NCBI RefSeq assembly: GCF_964355755.1
Contig: NC_092674.1
Location: forward strand, 12,157,001-12,221,000
Length of the DNA: 64,000 nt
Direction: 5' to 3'
Origin: Antedon mediterranea
Taxonomy: Eukaryota > Echinodermata > Crinoidea > Comatulida > Antedonidae
Shown: one piece after another, positions 48,401 to 60,400 of the stretch
Position numbering within the stretch: the stretch's first letter is position 1
How the letters are laid out: the number at the start of each line of letters is the position of its first letter
Notes under the pieces: model-generated
Database searches by the model: none
Seen by the model: only the letters and a program-made list of their open reading frames with translations
What the model was told of the DNA's origin: nothing
Translations under genes and position numbers: made by a program

Positions 48401-51400
48401 TTAGACAATAGGTCTTTTGTTATTTAAACTTTGACCCTTGGTTTGTGTTATATAATGCTATTTAGAATTCCTTCATTGGACTTGATAATGACCCCATGAT
48501 TAGTCAATAGTATTTAATAAGGGAGTAATACCATGTGACCCACAATCCTCCAATCAAATGACAAGAATCTACCTGCGGTAGGTGTGTTATAATAGAGGCA
48601 TTTTGATTAAACTGCAAGTCACCCTTACAATATTAATAGAATGCTTTGTTTAATTATTTTAAAATTCTTTCAGCTGTTGAATGAGGTTAGCAGCCTGGAA
48701 GGGGATCATCCATGGACAGCTGTTATTGGTGGATCTGGCAAATATTCAATAGATCTGTGCTTTTGCATTACTGCTGTATTAAGGCGATATCATTCATCAC
48801 TGTTGGCGCTTGAAGATCAAATTATTAATGTCTTTGATGTGTGAGTCAATCAATCTGACAACCAGTAAACTGGTTCTGTGTCTTCAATGATAGAAATCAA
48901 TTCAACCAATAGCAAAACAAATTTGACAATATTGGGTCGGTTAAATTCGAGACAACATAACCAAAATCAGAGCACAGCATGCATGATCAGCACAATAGTG
49001 CTTAAAGTGACAAAAGTCGCTTATAGATTTAGAATTATAGAATTTAAGACCCCTTCCAGACTTTTATGGAAGTCCAGGCTGTACAAAGGGTAACCTACAG
49101 TAGTAGTTGTATAAATTCTGTTTACTGAATTTTCAATCTCGACTAATCAGATTGTTGTGGGAAAATTCACAAGGAGCTAAACAAAAAATGTGTATAAAAT
49201 AAACTCTCTTTTATGGCACCTTTGAGCTGACGTAATAAAAGTGAATGGTTATTTAAAAAGCTCAAACTTTAAAAACTTACTTGCTGTTAATTGTTTGTTT
49301 TCTAGATTGTATGGTGTGATCAGACAGGGTACAAATATATCTGAATGCTCTTCAGCTGAACGTTGTATTCTAGCATACCTGTATGATCTTTATACATCAT
49401 GTACACACATCAAGGCAAGTACATATCAGGTTACTTAACATACACAATGAACAGTTGTTTTAAGTTTTTCTTATTTTTTTGTTGTTTTATAATACTGTAT
49501 TTGTTCTCAACTAAGAAAATTTAGATTAAGTCCTCTACAGACCACAACTGCCATATTAGAGCGGCGCACATACCAGGGAATAGTGAAATTACACTCTTCC
49601 CTGCACATACCATTAACAAAGCGTGGCTGTACACCGGATTCTTCTGGGTTCCTTTAAAGTGCAAATGAATGGACTTGCAGTTTTATTCCTTATCTGAGAA
49701 GAATGGATCTACCACCGGCTATGAACTGTGCGAATTGTATGGCTTGGTTTGTGATACCCCAGCTTTTACTACTCAACTTAAATATAGTACTATGATAAAT
49801 TTACTGCAGTGGAGACTCTCGGTCTCAAACCAATTTAACTTTATTGGACGTGCAGTCAATACATAAAGTTTTTCTAAACTATTTACTTAATCATTCGCTG
49901 TGATGCTATCACCAACAATACAGTTAAGAAACTGAACTCTATGGTTTTTTGTTCTGTCTTCAATATCAATTTATTCTTTTTCAAAAACTATTTTAGGTGA
50001 GATTTTCCGATGTATTCTCAAGTATGAACTCCAAGATAAAGCAGACACTTTGCGGTAGTTTAACTCCTTCGCAAGCTAACCAGCACTTGGACGAAGGCTA
50101 CCTTGCAGAGTTGCTAGATGATCCAAGGTGAGTATTGCCTAGCTAAATTCTAGAGTTTACACACACTGTGATGTCATTTAGATATTACAACCTTAAATAA
50201 CCTGAAAGGTTTAGGCCAGGAACCTGTAAAAGTATCTAACATCCATTGTTTCCATATGATAGTACAGTCAGTTTGATTTAGGTCCACTCGATAGATGAGT
50301 GAAAGATGCACTTTCTTTACAAATAAGAAATTAAATTTCCATTTGATGCAGGTATTGCTAGTTAGTTCGTACTCCCTAGTCTGAGTACTATTTTTTTAAA
50401 TCTAACTTTAAGCATATTATTGGTTATCCGCACTTGGCGGATAACCCCTTGTTATTGTCAGGATCTTTTTTTTTTTTTTTTTTTTTCGATATTCTTCTTT
50501 CTTTCCCCGAATTTTGTTCGCAGCGTATCTCTAATTCTTGACAACATAAGATTGCATAACTTTGTCATAAGATTGACCTATAACTGTAGATGTGCAGCCA
50601 AGCTTTTCGGCGATTTCGGAGTTGCGCAGCGTAAGTTACGCGCGATTTTATGAATTTCAATGATTGATCATAGAATAAAAACCAAAAGTCATTTTGTATT
50701 GAAACTTGGTGAAAATTTAAGTCATATCATGCGCAAACTTTCTATGGATTAAAAATGGCATGTTTTACATAAAGTTACGCGCGCACGCGCGTTCAAAATT
50801 TCAAAATGCGCAAAATTCATTTCTAATCAACTTTCTACGCGTTTCATGTCATTTTGAGCATTTCAAAATTTCCCAAGCGTGCGCAAATTTTGTACGCGCG
50901 CGTGCGCACGTAGCGCAAAAACATCCTTTTTTTGCTTGATTTTTGTTTTTTCAGCCTTTTCTAGTAAATTTATCAATTTTTAATCAATTTCGACATAAAA
51001 TCACGTCACACGAGCACGTCGAATTGAACAATTTGCGCGTGTTTTTGATGAAAAAGTTCAAAAATTCGTGAAAATTATGCCTTTCTTTAAAAAGTCATAG
51101 ATTCTAAACTCCGTGGTGAACATTTTTAAAATTTCAGATTCTCGAAGTAGATGAGTTTTAGATATCAAATCATGCATCGATATGGCTAACCGGACATTGT
51201 GACATCATCGTATGGCCACTCGAATATAAAATATAGGATTTTTGTCACTTTCGCATAGCTCATCAAATTTAATAGAGTGCATCTCCACTTATCCGTATTC
51301 TATTTCCTCCCATTTTGTTATATTGTCTAGGCCAATCAATTATCTTTCGCATGATCTACCATTTTTTAAATTGTGATGACGTCATCATGTCCAAAAGCGT

Positions 51401-54400
51401 CAATAACTTGGGTCCCTTATTTTCACCTATTCTGCACTGTATGTAGTACGTATACAGAATATAGTGTATACCGTATATACTTTGACGTGACGCAAAATAG
51501 AGAGCGCGCTAACATTTTTTCAATGGCATAATCGTTTTTCTGCGCGCAATATTCTAACGTATGACGTGCACGTGGCCTTTGCGCTGCGGATAACCTAACT
51601 CGTCCGAAGTGACGAGTTCAAGTCTAGTTATTATATAAGTTATAGTAAACCTTGTAAATTATATTGTAAATATTTTTTCTAATCAAAAAGCTTAAAATAG
51701 AATTGTTTTAAACCAGGATTTGTTTGCGTCAAGAATATGAGAGCGGTTTGCATTTTTCACTATTTTTTATTATCAATTTAATCATTTTTCTTTTATACAG
51801 AAAAAAGCGTCCGTTCTCCCGCGTTGATCTTGGAGACCTAAATGAACATAGATTTAGTTTTGTGTGCAATGTGTTGTTAGCGATCTGTCGAAGTCAGGAC
51901 TCAGACAGGTGAATATGATCATAGAGATACCTTTACGACACAACAAAATGTCCCCAAAATATGGATGTCCACTGAATACTGTTGTGTTATAAAACATACC
52001 CCTTATTTGTGTCACAGAAAATTGTAAAAGATAATAGTAAATATAAGAAGGTTTATACTGTGATCTTCATATTTTATATATAAAAAACAATTAGTATTTA
52101 CCAAAGTTATATTCTGACTGCAATGGTGACAAATGTAATCATTTAAGGCAGTTGTAAACTTTTTTTTAACATGCATTTTACAGCTAACAGCATCAAGCAC
52201 TATTTACATGATAGTAGATACATCTGTCTATGAAACAATGGTAACAGGGTTAGGGTTTGTACTTAGTCATTTACCACATGAATTCACTCTTCTTATGTTC
52301 TTGTGTGCTACAAGTTGTGAGGTTAGTTTCACAAGTTCTAACGAAAGAAGCATTGCATACAGATCCCTATACTATAGCCTCGCCAGAATATTCACCCGAA
52401 TATAATAAAGTGCTCTTTGTATTCAAGCTATAAATCATATGTACCGTAAATCTTCTAATTGAAACCCTGGGTTATTATTCTTTGATTGTTTTTTAGGAGG
52501 GGTTACTATTAGAGTAGTGGGTTACTATTACTAATCTTAAATTAGGCACCTGAAAATAGTAACCCACCCCCAACGTTTCCGTTCAGCAACTCATAGCAAA
52601 AAAACAGTACGAATAAACAAATTTGGTTGAACTCTAACTTTATTTTATAAACTCAAAAACACTCACTCCTCCCCCACTCCGAAGATCAACAATCATGCAG
52701 TATCCCCTTATTTTAAAAATATGGCTGCATCATAAGTTTTTGAGACTTTAATATTAACCCCTATGGGTTACTATTAGAGTAGTGGTTTATTATTATAGAT
52801 TGACTTATAAGGTGGGTTACTATTAGAAGGGGGTTACTATCAAAGTGTGGGTTACTATTAGAATATTTACAGTATGTATGTTGCATTTTACAGATTGAAT
52901 GATGTATCGATATTAAGTGCTGAATTGACAGCTAATTGTAATTCATTGTGTGCTGAATGGTTAGGAGCTCTTAAAGCACTCTGTTGCTCTTCAAACCATA
53001 GCTGCGGTTTTAATGAACTTCTTTGTCATGGCGAGGTAGATGTAAGTATGATAATTGTTATTTTTAAGCAAATTTGGGCTTTAGTATATATAATAATTTT
53101 GAATAATACTTGTTAATTATTAACATTTTTAAAATAAATTGTTTGTCAGTTTTCATGACGAAAATAAATATGTTTTTATAAAGTTTTCAGTACACCGCAT
53201 ATGTAGTTTGATCAATAAACTATTTTTTTTATGTATATTTTTCTTAGGTTGATGACATATCAATCCATGATTCTATTGCTGTTTTTATGGCGATTTTAAT
53301 AGCAAGAAACTGCTTTAAGCTTGAGGATGTGATAATGCACCTGGCTCTCACTTCTCTCATAGCTGCTACTCCTTCTGGTAAGGTTTAGTGATGAAGAACC
53401 TTTTATTTAATAATTTTAAGGTATCTGTGTACTGTACAATAAATATTGTCAATTTCTCATAACATCAATTTCTATCAGCATGCAAAAAAAAAAATCTTTA
53501 TTCTTTGTTATAGCTATTTTTTTTAATGTATAATCTGAATATTATTTGGCTGTTTTTTTCTGTTAATAATTTTACAGTGTCCCTGTAAAACATTATTATT
53601 TATATTGAAGCTTGTTCATTTCAAATGACAGAGGTGTGTCATATTAATAGGGTTATCCTACAGGAATGGTTCTATTGTGTAGTTTTAAGCTTTGGATTTA
53701 TAAAAACCCTAAAAGTCTACACATACACATTTTATTCATTTCTAGCACACAAAAATGTCAAAATTGTGATATTAATTAGTAAACTAGAAACCCAGCTACC
53801 TGTACTAAGTTTATTTACTATATGTTTCAAGATCACTGCAAATGTATATTTAAATTAGTTTATTTTATTTTGGAAACTAAAAATATGAGGAGAATAAAAT
53901 CGTTTACCAGATCTCTCAATTGAACTGGTTATCAATGATAACAAATTGTTTGAGCGTGCTAATTTCCATATGCTTGTATACAGTGCCTTCTCCAGTTAAA
54001 AACCACTCTTTAGAACCATGTTTTGTAGTTTTGGTTTTTTTGACGCACAAAACATGATGAGTCCAGCTTTATACCACACTCGCCATTTTTAGTGAGGTCA
54101 TTGTGGTTCACTATTTCTCTCTATTGTTACAAGTCATCAGATGTGTTGGTGTTTTAAGCCTTTAGTTAACAAAATCTCCATATATTTAAATACAGGTGGA
54201 GGAGTGCAAGAAGCAGAGGCTGGTGCTCGTCTTATGTGTCACCTTTTGCTTAGACTGTTTACAACTCTGCCAAACCCGATTCATTACAGTGAGACTACAT
54301 CATCTCGCAATCGTTTTGTGATTAGATCATCAAGTGATCGTCATCTTTTAGCTGCCGCTCACAGTAGAATGAGTGTTGAGCCTCTGGTTGCAGTACTTAA

Positions 54401-57400
54401 AGCTATTTTGATTCTGAGTAAGTTGAAAGACCATACACTATCTTGTTGACACTTGCACGTACTTTGGTCCGCACTGCTTGGCATTCAATTCATGGTGAGC
54501 ACATGTTTAGTAGTTGGAATTTACAAAGCTGGCAGATCATACCTTATTACCTATTTTAAAATAAAAGGTAACTAATAAAAAATAGTTTCAACTAGCAATT
54601 ACAAAAATCTACTTGCAAATTGATATTTTACTAGGTTGCCAATTATTGCTTGTATACACATGTACACTAACTACAACATACAGGATTCACTATGTGTGCC
54701 ATTTCTCGCAATGGCACGGCGATGATGATACAGCGACAGTGTCCATAATTAACACACAGTTCATAATTTTGTTTACAAATTTGGAATACTGTACATGCAA
54801 CAAATCAAGCACTAAATGAAAATACTTTAAGTTCAGAAACTGATTATGAAATTGAGTTTGTTTAGCAAGTGTACTGCATATTCAGTATTCAGTATATGCA
54901 ACATTACTAATTAACTAAATCTGATATTTGATTTTTAGGTGATGCTGGAATTGGCACATCAACATTTAATACCCAATCAGACGAGTTTGCAGATGACCTT
55001 GTATATGGAAACATACATAAGGAGTTTGCTCCACGTAAACCTGCCAACACATTAGACACAGCAGGACTAAGTGACTTTGCTAAGATTACATTAAAGGCTA
55101 TTTGTAGCCAAGACTGGGTACAGGAGATCTTTCTTAAGAACCCTGATGGGCTCTGGAGCAAAGAAGTCATGCTTGATCCTATTATAGACCCATCACAGGT
55201 AGGTTTGAGTTTTATAAACAAAATAAAAGAAAATCCCAATAAAATCCCTATTAAGAGGACACTTCAGAAACCAACAAATGTATTATTAATAATAATACAT
55301 CATTTTTATATAGCCAGAATTAATGCTCAAAGCCTCTAAGCATCATTACCCCGGTCATTTTGTATCAACACGTATGTAATAATACAACCTGGTGCAAAAT
55401 AATATTCACTGTAATCTCCACTTGAAATGATAATGATGTCCTCATGTGGAGGATAATTCCAAGACCCTTCGTTATCTATTTTCTGTATATTTTCTACACA
55501 GCGACAACATCTTTTACAACTAGTGTGCTATCCTAATGGAGTACCAGATCTACCAGAAAGTGATTTTGATGATGAAGATGATCAAAAGTTAGCAATAACA
55601 AGAATTCTGAGGGTTTGTATTTCCAGATAATAAATAATATTGTTTATAAAGTGAGAGTTCTCGATATCCCACATATTTGAGAATAGGCTTTTTAAATAAT
55701 TGATAAATAGGTTTAAAAAAAATCTAAATAAAATCTATTATAGTTACAAGGTTTTAATCTCTCAGCTCAAAGGAAACTATATTGTAATTGCGTACAGGTG
55801 AAACTGTATAGAAATCTACTGTAACATTAACATGGCCTGAATTTTATCAGAACACCGTGGTAATTCCTCATCACAAAAGATGCCTTGTGTTTTTTTAAAT
55901 GCACACAAACCATGTGTTTTATCCAAGAAATGCAGCGTTTTTTGTAGGTTGTATGCTTTAAACATATGCCCACTTAACTTGCAAAACATAATCAGTATAT
56001 AATTGATATTGATATATAGCTGTGTGATGTTCCTTACCACATTCCAAATCATGTTTTAATGTGATCAGTTTATTGTCTTTGATCTACAGAATCTTGACCA
56101 GTGGACATTGCGTGTTTCTCTGCTGGACATTCAGCTAATGTTGAAGCAATGTCCGAGTGGTGATCTTAATAATCTGTTAGACAGTATAGCCAAGGCTACT
56201 ATAGAGGTGTTCCAGCCACAAAATGATGAGCCACATAGAGGATGTTACACTAGAAGAGGCTTCCAGAAGCGAAGACCACCACCATTACTGTAAGCAACTT
56301 TAAATTTTTGCTGCTTATTTTAATATTATTTTTCATAGAATGATGATATAGAATATAGATTGCTTTATAAAATAGTAAAATCACTCAGTGGTCCACACAT
56401 GGATTCTAGATTACCAATAGAGTCATATGTTTATAATTCAATCATATGCACTTACAATAAATTGTTCAGTCCTGTCTTTTAACAGTACTTCATGTGTAGG
56501 TGGTCCATGAAATTTAATACATTTAGGAACTACATTTCTGTTACTCACCAGTATCGTTTTGATTCTGTTAAGTATGGTCCAGCATTTCAAGAAATACAAC
56601 AGAATTTGGCACTACAGTACTCATTTCATTGTATTTATTGATATTCGTTGATTTCATACAAACATCTGCATTTTTGGAAGTATTTGAATTTATGATCAGT
56701 AGTTAGTACCCAACAAAAATGATTGAATAATTGTTTCTCTTTATAGCGAAGTAGCTGGCAATCAGAGCACATGGCTTGTAGCACCCCTGATCTCAAAGCT
56801 ATCCAGTCAAGTACAGGGATGTGTCCTTAAAGCAGCTGGCAATGCTCTGGAGTGTGTAGGACAGACCTGGTCAAAAAGTAGTAAAGACAAACATGCTAAA
56901 AGGTACTGTGAGACTTTATAATTGATGCCCATACTTATTTACTAATATTTGTTTACTTGAAAATATCTTTATTGTCGTGTCTACAACTATGTGGAGACAA
57001 TCAAAGCTTATTTGCCCCTTGTTTATAGGGGCAACTATAATTTCCTAAGATGAATTATACAGGTATATAGTTTTCTGTTGTCCTCATTAGTAAGCTACTG
57101 TTTAAATTAATTTATACCTATTTTGGAGTTTCATTCATTTTTTGAGTGTACAAAACATTATTGCCTGCCAACTTTCGTCCTAAAAACTTTAGAGCAGATT
57201 TCAAGGGACATCCTCAAAGCATTTCACTGTATTGGAAGATGAATTATTCTAAATTAACTTAAACTAAATGTTTTGAATTACAGTATATGACATTGTATTT
57301 AATTCCACATCATAAAAACTATTAAACTTACTGTAAAAGCACAACATTTCCCTTGCTACAATGTTTCAATCTTTCAATTTCAGGAAGATTTACATTTGTG

Positions 57401-60400
57401 TATCAATGTTCAATATTTGTTTTTTATTTTCCAGTCAAATGTCACTATTAAGCCATCAACCATTATTGTCTTTAGTGTTGACCTGCTTGAAAGGTCAAGA
57501 TGACCAAAGGGAAAGTTTATTGACCTCTTTGCAAACACAACTCACACAATTTTTCCAGTCACCAAAAGATGTAAGTTTGTATTCTGAATATGTATTTCAT
57601 ATTTTTAGATGAGTTTTTGTGAGGCACAAATGAATTCAAGATTAGTAGATGCACCTAATTTTGATTGATGATGAATGCAATTTGTATTAACAGATTCTGC
57701 CAAAATAGAAAGACAATTAATGCAAAGAACTAGACAACACCAGGCTAGGGGTATAGCTAGTGTACGTTCACTGTTTACCAGAGGCCTAAAAACTAAGCCT
57801 AGCTAGGCTAGCTAAGACTGCGAGAGGAAATGTGATGCGACCAAACTTTTTTTTTCTCTTTTTATCATAATTAACCATACACGTTTAAAATTTTAGACAA
57901 GGAATGATTTGGTTTAATGATTTTAAAGTAATAGATATATATATATATATGTATCCATTATATTTTTTAAACATCAAAAGTTGTAGGGATTGTGTCTTTA
58001 ATACTAATAATATGAAGTTGACGCATTGCAAGTTTTTATTTAGAACATTTTAAGTTATGGTGTATATGTTTATTTGTAGGATCGATGGGAGGACCCAAAA
58101 AGTCGTCGACTGATGCATGAAGCTCTGCAACTTCGACTAAGCTTGGTGAGTTTTATCCATATCATCATGTCTTCTTCAAATCTCTTTTATTTATTTATTT
58201 ACACATTATTCATCATGATGGCTACTTTCTATTACTGTATAATTATTATGTATTTGTACTGTATTTGGTATATCATTTTAATTAATAATAGTTTTTCATT
58301 ATCTATATACATGCCAACGAAAGTAGGACAATAAACACCCGGACAATACCCACCCATTATGGACTATACCATTGTTAGAGTTGGGGTGTACCAATGGTAC
58401 AGTCCATATAGGGGTTGTCCTGGTGGTTATTGTTCGATCTCCATGCCAACAACTCTACCAATGCGTTGTTGAACATAAAAGGATAGGGCAGCATTTCAGA
58501 GACCATAATGATAATCAGAGTCAAATTAATTCATGCATTTGATTGCTTTACAGTATTTACGAATTGTTGAACTGTATAACTAAAACAATCTCTGAATAAA
58601 CAATTTGACTGTACATTCTAAGATCTTTGTTTAGCATAGTACGTGATAATTGCCCTATTGTTAATTCAAAATTTGACCCTTTATTTGTGTTAATATTTGG
58701 TTGAATTGCTTGAATATTAAATTGAACTTGAGAATTACCCCATGATAGACTTAAAACTTTTTTTGTAGTGTTATTTTTCTTAATACTTAATTTTTGATTA
58801 CCAGGTTGGAAGTATGTTTGACACAATAATTCGAAGTAACCAGTGGATGACAGAATTTGCTCTGTTACTTCTACAATTAATAACTACAGGAACAGTTGAT
58901 CTACAGTCTAACAAGTTTGTCAACTGTTTTTATTATTTATATAAAAAAATATTGTGTATTATTACTTTTCTTTCATATGGCCTCATGACATTACACCTGC
59001 TGTGTTACATTACTAAATAAAGTTGTTAAAGTAAATATTATTACTACAAACAATTGTTTGTTTCGTTGTGAAATATAATGTGTTTTAACATTTTTTCCTG
59101 TGGATTTTGTGTAAATTAGCCTGCAGTGCTTGGAACTGTTAATATCATAGATATACTATAAGAACTAGACATCGCATTAGGTATACAGGGCAGGGACTAT
59201 TTAAAACGGTTGTCGTATATCTGTTCAAAAATATTATTTAGTTTAAAAAATTATATAAAAATAACAAACTAAAATATGTACATTAGTGCTGTAAAAGATG
59301 ACTTTTATTTGACTTCAAACTGACCTTGCTTTAGCTATACTGTTCAGTTTTGAACTGTGTTCTTGTTCTTGACTTCAAACTGACCTTGCTTTAGCTATAC
59401 TGTTCAGTTTTGAACTGTGTTCTTGTTCTTAAAATATGTGTATGATAGTTATATAAATATTTAAATAATTACAGATGGTCAATACAAACTAAAAAGTGTA
59501 GAGATTAGAGACATATACATCTAACTTCTTCCAATGTACTAATTGCTATGAATATTTATCAGTTAAAACTGTAATTACGTTGTTTTTTTCATATAATATT
59601 GTAAGTTATTCACTATTGCATTGGACATGCTATCATAGTGCTACTATTTTGGGATAAATGGTAAATTCAAGTGATAGAGATGGAGTGATATACCATCAAG
59701 AGTCAAATGAGACAAAAATCTCAATTTTGAAAAAATTGTAGTTAAGTCCTTTTCTCATAGTAGTGCAGCATTAGCATCTACCTTCTTCCAGTGTACTAAT
59801 TGCTTTGAATATTATCAGTTGAAACTGTAATTGTGATCTTTTTTTTCTTATATTATAGTAAGTTATTCACTATTGTATTGGACATGCTATCAGTGTTAAT
59901 TAACAGTACACTGACTAGTGATGTAACTGCCAGTCCTGGTGCAGGTGAAGAAAATCGTCGACAACATCTTACTCTCATTAAGAAACTCAGGGTATGTTTA
60001 TCATGTAGCCATTTCAGTCACTGACATAAAAAAATCATTTATAAAAATCAATACATTTATTATATATTTTGTTTTTTATTTTTATATTTATTTGTTAACT
60101 GTTTGTTCTTAGGAATTAGGTACTACTACTATGATTATTTAACAAAAAAATAATAAATAAATAAAGTTGTAAATGATTATTCATTCAATATTTCACAAAC
60201 AATCTTTTATTTTCTAAATTATGATTTCTTTTACCTTTTTTCGAATTTGTACAGTAATTTATTTTTATGTTTATTTTTGTAAATTGTAGAGAGAACTTGG
60301 AGACAAAAATTCAGAGGGTATTGAAAAGGTGCGACAACTTCTACCAGTTCCTAAAAAGTCAATTGAAGTTATTACATGTGAACCAACAGGGTGTTTGATG

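Noticed and set aside
52208-52405. 65-codon open frame between exons 19 and 20
   Set aside because: Exons 19 and 20 join in frame and match the family without it; no conserved motif.
53036-53041. Alternative exon 20 donor at gtagat
   Set aside because: It keeps frame and fits the human length, but the gtaagt six bases later is a much better donor; noted as an alternative only.
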